DNA from: Aigarchaeota archaeon
GTDB lineage: Archaea > Thermoproteota > Nitrososphaeria_A > Caldarchaeales > Wolframiiraptoraceae
Direction of reading: 5' to 3'
NCBI GenBank assembly: GCA_025058515.1
Contig: JANXDW010000024.1
Span: 1-32,351 of the forward strand
Length of the DNA: 32,351 nt
Shown here piece by piece: positions 1 through 8,043 of the stretch (the first letter of the stretch is position 1; every line of letters begins with the position of its first letter). The translations under genes were made by a program, and so were the position numbers. Below the pieces are notes generated by a model. It made no database searches and was not told where the DNA came from. It worked only from the letters and a program-made list of their open reading frames with translations.

Positions 1-444
1 ATTGGAGAAGTAATCTTCCATGGAACAACACTAAGCCCTGGAAAAGTTTCAGGAGTATGTAAAGTAAATGGGAAACCAGTATTCCTAGTCCCAGGACATA
101 TAGGCTCAGCAACATGCTGCATATATAATATAATGCTACCGATAATCTCGAAGATCCATTACGATAATGTAGATTTGCTTCCGAAAGTTTCAGCTAAACT
201 ATCAACATCAGTTGAAGCGAGACCTGGACTATACACATTTAGAACTGTAAGCTTAGAATGGTGTAATGGTACACTTACGGCGACACCTCGTGTAAAGAGG
301 TTAGGAGGGGCAACACTATTAACAGTACTCTCAAATGCTAGTGGATACATTCTAATACCTCCAGGCACAAAGTTATCAGAAGGAGAAGTAGTGAATGTAA
401 CACTTCTAAATCCTCTCGAAATCTTTAGCTGGAGATATAGATGA
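1..444 (+). CDS. moeA: Molybdopterin molybdenumtransferase (MoeA-like), C-terminal part, truncated at the window edge
   Basis: The frame is open from base 1 (IGEVIFHGTTLSPGKVSGVCKVNGKPVFLVPGHIGSATCCIYNIMLP...). It matches the MoeA-type 'HG..(x)PGKP...GKPVFxLPGxxxSA' region, followed by a MoeA C-terminal domain-IV-like tail. The listed ORF start at 133 is internal. Confidence 0.8.
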   Translation: MGEVIFHGTTLSPGKVSGVCKVNGKPVFLVPGHIGSATCCIYNIMLPIISKIHYDNVDLLPKVSAKLSTSVEARPGLYTFRTVSLEWCNGTLTATPRVKRLGGATLLTVLSNASGYILIPPGTKLSEGEVVNVTLLNPLEIFSWRYR

Positions 445-668
445 AAACCATAAAAAAGGCTATGACTCTCTCAACATTTAAAATCTCGATTTTAATTGAT
501 CTAATCAGGTTAGGTTGAAGATTCAAATTCCCTAGTACATTAAAAATATATGTTATGTTTATGTTAATTATAGATTAACTTTATGGCCAAATAGGGTTTG
601 AGAATATCTATGATTAAGGTGTTAAATGGCCAAGATGATTCTACGTTAAATTCTACTTCTTCTAAATC

Positions 669-1418
669 GTGATGATGTCTAATGATAAGTTTACTGAAGA
701 TATCTTAAAGATTGTTGAGAAAGCTGTATCTATCTATGGGGTCGACATACGTAATAAGCTATCTAGATTATCCAGTAAGCTGATAGAACTCCATAGAATG
801 AATAGAGTTAAGATAAATCATTCAATTATGGAGATTGTTATGGGTGCCTACTTTATAGATAGAGGGTATGAAGTAGACGTAGAAGCAGATGTTGGAGATA
901 AGCTTATAGCTGATGTAGTAGCATATGATGATAAAGAAAAGATATTGGTAGAGATAGAGACAGGGTTTACTTCACCTGAGAATGCGCTAGATCCTCAGAG
1001 CTACTTGATGGCGAGGATTGTAAGTAAGCTGGCAAGATATAGTAAGCACTCAGATATATTCTCATTTGCAACACCACTTCATAATGTTCTCCAGATCCCT
1101 CGAGTATACTTAAAACCATCTAAAGAGAGAAGAAGAGAAGAGATGATGATCCTTAAAGATCTCTGTGATAGATACTATTCTCAACCACCTATAACTATAG
1201 AGGATATTGCTAGACCGAAGATCGACTCTATATATTTAATAAATGTAGATACATTAAGAGTGAAGAAGCAGTCGCTTAAGCAGTACATGAAAACAACTAT
1301 AGGTAAGTATATGCCGAAGACTATTGAAGTAGAAAAATACGTAGGGTGGAGCCAACATTCGGAGCAAGTGAGAACAAGAAGTGCACAACCCTACAACTCC
1401 CAAGCTGTGCACCCTTAA
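669..1418 (+). CDS. PD-(D/E)XK-like (restriction-endonuclease-fold) protein of unknown function
   Basis: 249-aa ORF with E (SIMEIV) ... D (LIADVVAY) ... E-x-E (ILVEIETG), in the order expected for a PD-(D/E)XK core. Start codon is ambiguous (GTG 669, ATG 672 or 675). The last ~24 codons lie inside the palindromic element at 1348-1555. Confidence 0.6.
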   Translation: MMMSNDKFTEDILKIVEKAVSIYGVDIRNKLSRLSSKLIELHRMNRVKINHSIMEIVMGAYFIDRGYEVDVEADVGDKLIADVVAYDDKEKILVEIETGFTSPENALDPQSYLMARIVSKLARYSKHSDIFSFATPLHNVLQIPRVYLKPSKERRREEMMILKDLCDRYYSQPPITIEDIARPKIDSIYLINVDTLRVKKQSLKQYMKTTIGKYMPKTIEVEKYVGWSQHSEQVRTRSAQPYNSQAVHP

Positions 1419-1555
1419 TTCTCATCACCATCCATCCCGGTTACCGTTCTTCACGGGTTGTAGGGATGAAATGGTGATATACTGTAAGTATCCATGTTGA
1501 GGCTTCCCCCAACACGGTTCCTTACAGTATACTTGTTCCTCTCCCTGTTGGCTCC
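1348..1555 (+). ncRNA. Candidate structured RNA (four-way junction); MITE-like palindromic element is the alternative, strand uncertain
   Basis: Closing helix GGAGCCAACA(1348-1357)/TGTTGGCTCC(1546-1555), GGAG(1361-1364)/CTCC(1541-1544), GAACAAG(1372-1378)/CTTGTTC(1532-1538). Hairpin A GTGCACA(1381-1387)/TGTGCAC(1406-1412). Hairpin B ATCACCAT(1424-1431)/ATGGTGAT(1471-1478) plus CATCCC(1433-1438)/GGGATG(1463-1468). Hairpin C ATACTGTAAG(1479-1488)/CTTACAGTAT(1521-1530). Followed by AATTTTTGATATTTTTG. Confidence 0.55.
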
Positions 1556-1789
1556 AATTTTTGATATTTTTGAATAGAGATAGATAAAGTTTTCTATTTT
1601 TCTAGTTTGCCGGTAATACCGTGAAGATCTTAAAGTATTTTTCATAGAAGATTTTCATTCTCTTCATCATTTTACGTTTTCTATCTTTCTAAATTTTTCT
1701 CTTCAGAAATTTATTTTAGTATTAAGTTATTCAAGAAAAAATTGTAATCTGATGATAGGCTTTCAGTCTGCATTATGAGAAGAAAACTT

Positions 1790-1814
1790 ATTTACCATTT
1801 TAAGTAAGGTAAAT
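1790..1814. promoter_or_regulatory. 7-bp inverted repeat (possible operator) just upstream of the RAM-domain gene pair
   Basis: ATTTACC (1790-1796) - 11-nt spacer - GGTAAAT (1808-1814), ending 1 nt before the ATG at 1816. Confidence 0.4.
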
Positions 1815-1815
1815 A

Positions 1816-2058
1816 ATGAAGAATATGGTGGTATATGCATATATCTTATTACGATGTAAGATGGGAAGATTAAAGAGTGTAGTTGAAGAAGTTAAGAAGA
1901 TTGAGAATATTAAAGCTGTCTATCCTGTAACCGGTAGGTTCGATGCTGTGATAGAAGTAGAAGTAGGAGAATTAAATCAATTAGCAGATCTCATAATTGA
2001 CCGTATCCAGAATATTGAGGGAGTTGAAAGAACTGAAACTCTTCTCTCCTTGGGGTGA
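1816..2058 (+). CDS. Stand-alone Lrp/AsnC ligand-binding (RAM) domain protein
   Basis: 80 aa; VYAYILLRC...VKKIENIKAVYPVTGRFDAVIEVEV...IQNIEGVERTETLL is the typical AsnC_trans_reg fold signature. There is no HTH. Confidence 0.88.
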   Translation: MKNMVVYAYILLRCKMGRLKSVVEEVKKIENIKAVYPVTGRFDAVIEVEVGELNQLADLIIDRIQNIEGVERTETLLSLG

Positions 2059-2300
2059 GTGTGAACATGCCAGTTCAAGCATATGTATTCATAAGAGTTT
2101 TAAAAGGTAATGCAAACATAGTTTTGAAAGGAGTATCTAGAGTTAAAGGAGTAAAATCTGCTAGAATGGTCTCGGGAAGATACGATGTAGTAGCATTTAT
2201 TGAAGCTGAATCTCTCGAAGAACTCGGTAGGATAGTTGCTACAAAGATCCATAGAGTTAGAGGTGTACAATCTACTGAGACAGCGATAGTCACACCCTAA
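2055..2300 (+). CDS. Stand-alone Lrp/AsnC ligand-binding (RAM) domain protein, tandem paralogue
   Basis: 81 aa; VQAYVFIRVLKG...VSRVKGVKSARMVSGRYDVVAFIEA...VRGVQSTETAIV. GTG start overlaps the upstream stop by 4 nt; ATG at 2067 is an alternative start. Confidence 0.87.
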   Translation: MSVNMPVQAYVFIRVLKGNANIVLKGVSRVKGVKSARMVSGRYDVVAFIEAESLEELGRIVATKIHRVRGVQSTETAIVTP

Positions 2301-2398
2301 CCTCCACACACTTTTTTATCAATAATCTATACTAGTACCTTAACCTACTTTAAACAATTGAAAGAATAACTACTACACAGAATAGATGATCTTATAGT

Positions 2399-3817
2399 CT
2401 ACCTAGACTTTCCCGATAACCTATCCACTCGTAGGAATGAGATCTTTGCAGCTATGATATTCAGTATTGCCGATGCCAGTAGAGCATTCTTTATTCCTTG
2501 AACTAAGTTAAGTATCTCGATAGTAGAATCGGCTGCTCCTATTTCTCCACCTCCTATCATATTGGAGATTTTAGTGAAAGATGTTGTAGTAGAGATTATT
2601 GCTATAGAGAAAGGTATGCTTAAAGCAATACTAGTGTTTATAACAGTACTCCTTATACCTGCAGCTACTCCTCTCTCATTACTTGGTACAGACGACATTA
2701 CAGAGCTTGCATTTGGGCTACGGAATAACCCTACTCCTAGACCTGCTAAGAATAATCCTGTAAAGATTAAATTGAGATTTAGCTTATCCGATATATTAGA
2801 TAGAATTATTAGAGCCACCCCAGTAATTAATAGACCGGTCGTACACAGAATTCTTGTTCCTATCTTATCTGAGATCCATCCACTAATTGGTCCGGTGAGA
2901 ATTAGTGTTAGATCTAGAGGTATTAAGTTAAGTCCAGCTTGAAGAGGTGAGAGACCAGCAACAACTTCAAGGTATATTGAGATGAGGAAGGCTAAGGATG
3001 CGAAAGAAACTCCATTTAATAGATTTGAAATATTTCCGATGGTGAATGCTTTATTGGTAAATAATTTAAAGTCGACCATTGGATAGTCTGTTTTTCTCTC
3101 GATGAATATGAAGAATACGAATAATAGTAGGCTAGATAGTATGAGGAATAGTGTTGTTGAAGAGTATATGGGTCCAGATGTTAGACTGAGCATTAAGAGG
3201 ATTAGAGCGGTGGAGAGTATTATAGCTCCTTTAAAATCGAACTTCTCTACTCTAATCTGAGGGTCGATATCCTTCAATCTTTTTTTAGCCCAGATCCCTC
3301 CAAATATTCCAATAGGAACGTTTAACAAGAAGAGAGCTCTCCAACCATACAAGCTGATTACTATTCCGCTTAAAGTATATCCAAGTATTGTCCCAGCATT
3401 TATCGCCATCTGATTTATCCCGATTCCAGCGCCTAGACCACGTCCAGCAAAAGTATCTGTAACTATAGCCATAGAGTTCACGAACATAAGAGATGCTCCA
3501 ACTCCTTGAAAAAGTCTAAAGATGAGTAGTTGGTATACATTGGGTGCAAGAGAGCATAGTAGTGAGGTTATGGCAAATATGAAGTAGCCTAGCGAATAAA
3601 GCTTAACCCTTCCATACATATCTGAAAGCTTGCCGATGGGTACTAGGAAGATTGTAAGTGCAAGACGATATATTGTAATTATCCAACTTCCAGTAGCTAG
3701 GTCTGCTCCAAGCTCAGCGATAACAACCGGTAAACCGACTACGAGTAAACTAGCATCGAGCGATGCCATAAAAATTCCTACGGTAGTTACAGTGAGTACG
3801 CTCCAACGCGTTTCCAT
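2399..3817 (-). CDS. MFS transporter, DHA2/EmrB-QacA-like drug efflux
   Basis: 472 aa, polytopic; N-terminal 'FMASLDASLLVVGLPVV', 'GKLSDMYGRVKLY' motif A, and 'LNVPIGI' typical of DHA2 transporters. Confidence 0.88.
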   Translation of the reverse strand: METRWSVLTVTTVGIFMASLDASLLVVGLPVVIAELGADLATGSWIITIYRLALTIFLVPIGKLSDMYGRVKLYSLGYFIFAITSLLCSLAPNVYQLLIFRLFQGVGASLMFVNSMAIVTDTFAGRGLGAGIGINQMAINAGTILGYTLSGIVISLYGWRALFLLNVPIGIFGGIWAKKRLKDIDPQIRVEKFDFKGAIILSTALILLMLSLTSGPIYSSTTLFLILSSLLLFVFFIFIERKTDYPMVDFKLFTNKAFTIGNISNLLNGVSFASLAFLISIYLEVVAGLSPLQAGLNLIPLDLTLILTGPISGWISDKIGTRILCTTGLLITGVALIILSNISDKLNLNLIFTGLFLAGLGVGLFRSPNASSVMSSVPSNERGVAAGIRSTVINTSIALSIPFSIAIISTTTSFTKISNMIGGGEIGAADSTIEILNLVQGIKNALLASAILNIIAAKISFLRVDRLSGKSR

Positions 3818-3916
3818 TCAAGTAAACTATGAAGAAGCAATTAAAAATCATTAAACTGAATATGTGTAGAGAGCCAGACTGATAGATCTTTAACTTAATA
3901 GAATATTTTGTGTTCT

Positions 3917-4723
3917 CTAAATAAGAGATTTGGGGATACTCTCTGGTTTAAATGCTACCGTAGGCTTTAACCTCCTCTTCTCTAACAGCTCGACAACATG
4001 AGGATAGAGTATAACGTATTCTTCATCTATACATTTTGAAAGTAATGGGTCTATGTTTGAAAGTCTTTCTTTAAGCTTCTCATACTCTTTAAGTTCACTA
4101 AAACTAAGCATAACTGCTGCATAGACTTTCTCACAAGGCTTAGCTCCTACTTCAATTAAATTTTCTAAAGCCTTCAACTGTAAGTCAAAGTATTCTGGTT
4201 TTGCAAGTGTAATCTTATAGAAATCGCTTCTACTACATCCTTTCAAAGAGACTCTAACTACTAGGCACTTATATTTTACGAGCTTTTCAGCATAGTCAAG
4301 GTCATCTCCTATAACTAGCCCATTCGTCTCTAGTATGAACTCCAGACCAGAATTTTCAAAGTGATCTAATAAGTCTAATAAATGATCTTTAGATATTGTG
4401 GGTTCTCCACCACTTAATCTAACCATGGTTAAACCTGAACTATGTGCGATGTTCTTCAGCCTTTTATATACAGAAGAGGGAGTAAAGTAGGAGCCCTCAG
4501 CCATCATATGGCTTGCAGACCTCCAACTCCAACACATCCCACATCTAAGATTACATCCAACAACATCTCCAGTAGCTATACCACCATACCACCTATCTTT
4601 CCTGAATCTATAGTATCGTCTCTCTTCTACGTTATCAACCCTCCTCGTAACTTTCTCTCTAATTATCTCTGTTAACTTTAACGGATCATATCCTTCTACA
4701 ACATCTATTGGTTCTGAGGTCAT
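3917..4723 (-). CDS. Radical SAM protein
   Basis: 268 aa with CNLRCGMCW (CX3CX2C) and 'RLSGGEPTI' (GGE motif). Its start codon overlaps the upstream glycosylase stop (TAATG). Confidence 0.88.
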   Translation of the reverse strand: MTSEPIDVVEGYDPLKLTEIIREKVTRRVDNVEERRYYRFRKDRWYGGIATGDVVGCNLRCGMCWSWRSASHMMAEGSYFTPSSVYKRLKNIAHSSGLTMVRLSGGEPTISKDHLLDLLDHFENSGLEFILETNGLVIGDDLDYAEKLVKYKCLVVRVSLKGCSRSDFYKITLAKPEYFDLQLKALENLIEVGAKPCEKVYAAVMLSFSELKEYEKLKERLSNIDPLLSKCIDEEYVILYPHVVELLEKRRLKPTVAFKPESIPKSLI

Positions 4724-5631
4724 TACCTCTTCAACAATTTGTATGGATCTCTCCCTCTACTCAAATATTTCGCACCGTAAAGATATGTTGCAGTCTGGAA
4801 CCATCCAGCCATGTGTCCAAATATACTGTATAGCTTATATGTAATACACTTATCAACTATCTTACAATCTTTATTTATGAAACATCTTGATGTAATGCAT
4901 AAGATTTTTACAGGGTTTTTATCATCTGGATTGATTACGTTAAGAATCTTCCCGATGCTCAGTAGATGTCTATCGACTTGACTTAAGTATGTTAAGCCTA
5001 ATGAGAATAAACCCCATCCATGTACTACCTTCGGTCCACAATATTTTACAGAGAGAATCTTCTTCCGAAGATCTAAGAATTCTTCTAGACTATACATTTC
5101 TTTTCTAAACTCTTCTAAACTGAATAGTGATGCAATCTTAGCTCTAACCTCTGTTAATTGTTCTAATTGGTAGCTCCTTCCAATATCACTTAGTTGAACA
5201 GATTTTATAGCTTCTTCATCTAGAGCCTTTCCCAAAATTTTCTTCATCCATTTAACAGTATTGTTATGATAGTCGGTATTCCTCGATAAGAATATAGTGT
5301 ATAGTACCGCAATCTTATCCCATGGATCGATAGATATCCCGAGACCTGGAAATATCTCAATTAATCTTTCTAGGATGTTTCTCGCAGTCTTATTAGTTTT
5401 ACGGATTTCGATATGTGGATTAAACCATGAACCGCTTAACATTAAGACCTCGAGTTCATCTCCACCCTCATACTTTAACAAGTTTCTTTCCTGTCTTATC
5501 TTTACCCCTCGGCTCTTACCATATATCTTCATATATTCATCTTCCATCTTGTAGAATAATGGTAAGGTAAAAGATGCCTCTAGAGATAGATCGAGACTGA
5601 ACTCACTCCATACTTCTACGACTTTTTTCAT
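4723..5631 (-). CDS. HhH-GPD superfamily DNA glycosylase/AP lyase, OGG-like
   Basis: 302 aa; 'LYTIFLSRNTDYHNN', HhH-GPD segment 'LSVKYCGPKVVHGWGLFSLGLTYLSQVDRHLL' (candidate catalytic Lys and Asp), and OGG-like 'FGHMAGWFQTA' near the C-terminus. Four clustered Cys (CX4CX5CX5C). Confidence 0.7.
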   Translation of the reverse strand: MKKVVEVWSEFSLDLSLEASFTLPLFYKMEDEYMKIYGKSRGVKIRQERNLLKYEGGDELEVLMLSGSWFNPHIEIRKTNKTARNILERLIEIFPGLGISIDPWDKIAVLYTIFLSRNTDYHNNTVKWMKKILGKALDEEAIKSVQLSDIGRSYQLEQLTEVRAKIASLFSLEEFRKEMYSLEEFLDLRKKILSVKYCGPKVVHGWGLFSLGLTYLSQVDRHLLSIGKILNVINPDDKNPVKILCITSRCFINKDCKIVDKCITYKLYSIFGHMAGWFQTATYLYGAKYLSRGRDPYKLLKR

Positions 5632-5644
5632 AGATAATTAGAGT

Positions 5645-6184
5645 TTATGGTTTATTCTTTGCTTTAGGGAGGGTTGGACCTCTCTGATTATGGTATCTAC
5701 CTCTATATGGATTCTCAGCTGGAGAAGCTAACTTTACGAATACTATTTGGACTATCCTTGAACCTCTACGTATCTTTATTGGGAATGGTCCACCTACTAA
5801 CTCGATTGTCAATTCACCTTCTGAGCCAGCGTTGACTATCGTTGGAGGTATGCTGAGACCCAGCCTTGCATATGTACTCTTCAAGTTGACGAAACCCATA
5901 ATATTTGCAGGCAGTCTTAAGTACTCTAGACTAGTAAGCAGTAGATGTTCTCTAGGCTCTACTATGAATTCTTCACCTTCTTCTACAGTATAGTATTTGT
6001 GGAGATCATCCATCTTGTCAGGGTCGAGAACTTCTCTAGGGTTTCTCAATCTAATGATCTTATTACCTATCCTTAGGTCTAGACTATTTGAACCTACGAG
6101 ATTGTTTTCGAAAACATCTGAACCTGAGGTTACGAGCCATCCTCTCGAAATATACTCTATTATCTCTCTATCACTCAGTATCAT
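5645..6184 (-). CDS. dcd: dCTP deaminase / dUTPase-family protein
   Basis: 179 aa; 'SNSLDLRIGNKI', 'GFVNLKSTYARLGLSIPPTIVNAGSEGELTIELVGG', 'GSRIVQIVFVKL', 'YHNQRGPTLPKAK' are hallmark Dcd motifs. Confidence 0.92.
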   Translation of the reverse strand: MILSDREIIEYISRGWLVTSGSDVFENNLVGSNSLDLRIGNKIIRLRNPREVLDPDKMDDLHKYYTVEEGEEFIVEPREHLLLTSLEYLRLPANIMGFVNLKSTYARLGLSIPPTIVNAGSEGELTIELVGGPFPIKIRRGSRIVQIVFVKLASPAENPYRGRYHNQRGPTLPKAKNKP

Positions 6185-6408
6185 GGATTCACTTAAACCT
6201 CTAAAAGCAATTATGAGAAACTAAATTTAAGATTAATCTTTATTGGAATAACAAATTTATTAAGAAGAGTTTAAGATCTTCTCATCATCTACATCTATCG
6301 CTAAATAATGAGATTTCGTTGATCTTCATGTATTTAGAGAGCTTTATTTATTTTTAAGTATATTTAGAGGTAAGTTAATTATGTGATTTACAGAAGTTTT
6401 AGTTAGCG

Positions 6409-7287
6409 TTGAGTAGCACTCAGCTAATTAAGTTATTTGATCCTTGGAGGAGTAAGCTCTGTACGTGTCCCGTTAAATATTCATTCGACCCCTATACAGG
6501 GTGTGCTCATAGATGTTTATACTGTTATGCTTCATCTTATATTAGAGATTTCTATAACTGTAGACCTAAAAAGAACTTGCTAAAGATTATAAGAAGAGAT
6601 TTAGAAAAACTTCCAGAGAATACTATAATATCGATGTCTAACAGCTCTGACCCTTATCCATGGATGGAGAGAGAATTGAAACTTACTAGAAGATGTTTAG
6701 AGGAATTTATGAAATCTAATTTAAGAATACTCGTTGTGACTAAGAGTGATCTTGTCGTTCGAGATATAGATTTATTGAAAGAGCTTAGAGTAGCAGTGAC
6801 AATATCTATCACAACTATCGATGATTGGTTAGCAAAGAAGATCGAGCCTCTAGCTCCTGCTCCTTCTAAAAGACTTAAAGCATTATCTAAACTTTCAGAG
6901 GAAGGTGTTAACACAGGGTTAAGACTAGATCCTATAATACCTTTTATAAATGATGATAATTATAGAGAACTATTAATAGAGGCGAGAAACTGTGGTGTTA
7001 AACATGTTGTATCCAGTCTATTCAAACCTAGATATGATAGCTGGACCAGAGTTGTTAGCAGTTTCCCTGAGATAGAAGATTCTTTAAGAAAGATTTACTT
7101 TCTTGAAGGTGAGAGAATTGGGAGAAGCTGGTATGCTTCAAGAGAGCTTAGGTTCAGAACCATGAAGAAGGTCTCTGAAGAATGTAAAAGACTTGGTTTA
7201 GGATTTGCAACATGTAGAGAAGGTTTTGAAGAACTTCATACTTCTCAAACGTGTGATGGAAGCCATCTGATAAGAAAGACGATCTGA
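6409..7287 (+). CDS. Radical SAM protein, SPL-like/Rv2578c-like family
   Basis: 292 aa, TTG start; 'CPVKYSFDPYTGCAHRCLYCYASSY' (CX3CX2C) and 'ISMSNSSDPYPWMERELKLTRRCLE' are typical of the spore-photoproduct-lyase-like radical SAM family. Confidence 0.85.
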   Translation: MSSTQLIKLFDPWRSKLCTCPVKYSFDPYTGCAHRCLYCYASSYIRDFYNCRPKKNLLKIIRRDLEKLPENTIISMSNSSDPYPWMERELKLTRRCLEEFMKSNLRILVVTKSDLVVRDIDLLKELRVAVTISITTIDDWLAKKIEPLAPAPSKRLKALSKLSEEGVNTGLRLDPIIPFINDDNYRELLIEARNCGVKHVVSSLFKPRYDSWTRVVSSFPEIEDSLRKIYFLEGERIGRSWYASRELRFRTMKKVSEECKRLGLGFATCREGFEELHTSQTCDGSHLIRKTI

Positions 7288-7320
7288 AGATAAAAGAATA
7301 TGTTCTCGTAAGAGATAATT

Positions 7321-7971
7321 TTATTTCCAGACTTCCAATCTAAACATTTTGTATCTTAGAAATTCTCTTCCAGCCCATCTCGTATCAGGTGGATTATCTG
7401 TAATGTTTTCAGGAGGATACCTTGCTACATAAAATTCTTCTTCTCTATCAACTGGATTAAAAACCTTCTTGTCTTCATCTACTATCCATCCTCTAAAAAA
7501 TATCTCAACTTTCTCAACCTCTGGATCTAGTTTTATAATTAAGTTTGCTCTCTTAACTCCTAGCCCACCGATCTCATTTGAGTAGATCTCTACTATACTT
7601 GAGTTTAAAGGTTCAATTATCTCAGAGTTTTCCGATACACCAATGATAAATTGAAAGTCTTTAATATCGTATTCTAAAAGCTTAGCGCCTCTAAATACTA
7701 ATAATACCCCACATGCTAACTCATATCTTCTACGGCTGGGCTCACTACTATTATTCAACAATATTACATCAACTCTCAAGTTATCATCTATGCAATCTTC
7801 TATAATCTCTTCATCTAGAATTCTGACCGTCTCTCCATTCTTACAGTGTATCTCTAAGATAACGATCGGCTTTGGATAAGATTCATCTTCAACAAAGGAG
7901 GAGTTTTGAGATATTAATATGTATAAAAGAATTATTGTGAAGATTATTAAGAGCATCTTCCCAAGCTTCAA
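7321..7971 (-). CDS. Hypothetical membrane-anchored/secreted protein
   Basis: 216 aa with one N-terminal hydrophobic segment (MLLIIFTIILLYILIS) and an otherwise soluble beta-rich composition. Confidence 0.6.
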   Translation of the reverse strand: MKLGKMLLIIFTIILLYILISQNSSFVEDESYPKPIVILEIHCKNGETVRILDEEIIEDCIDDNLRVDVILLNNSSEPSRRRYELACGVLLVFRGAKLLEYDIKDFQFIIGVSENSEIIEPLNSSIVEIYSNEIGGLGVKRANLIIKLDPEVEKVEIFFRGWIVDEDKKVFNPVDREEEFYVARYPPENITDNPPDTRWAGREFLRYKMFRLEVWK

Positions 7972-8043
7972 ATCTTATCATCTTCTCATGTTGCTCTATA
8001 CTATATATCCGTTTCAACATTTATTCTTCTCAATCTCCTATTA

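Noticed and set aside
575-645. ATGGCCAA occurring twice ~45 nt apart in the intergenic region before 669
   Set aside because: Short motif, only two copies locally, no clear symmetry or promoter relation; likely chance.
669-705. GTGATGA ... CTGA resembling a C/D box sRNA
   Set aside because: Only one C/D-like pair 18 nt apart, no C'/D' boxes, and it overlaps the start of a coding ORF.
1451-1645. Minus-strand 64-aa ORF overlapping the structured element, considered as a TnpB/IS605 C-terminal remnant
   Set aside because: No recognisable RuvC or zinc-finger motif. The sequence falls across the palindromic element and the T-rich flank, so it is probably a chance ORF. An IS605/omega-RNA origin cannot be supported by sequence alone.
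1749-1780. TGATGAT motif upstream of the RAM genes considered as a C box
   Set aside because: No matching CUGA D box at suitable spacing.
2562-2942. 126-aa + strand ORF antisense to the MFS transporter (and other antisense ORFs such as 15273-15773 and 29989-30465)
   Set aside because: They lie fully within strong CDSs on the other strand or frame and have shadow-ORF composition.
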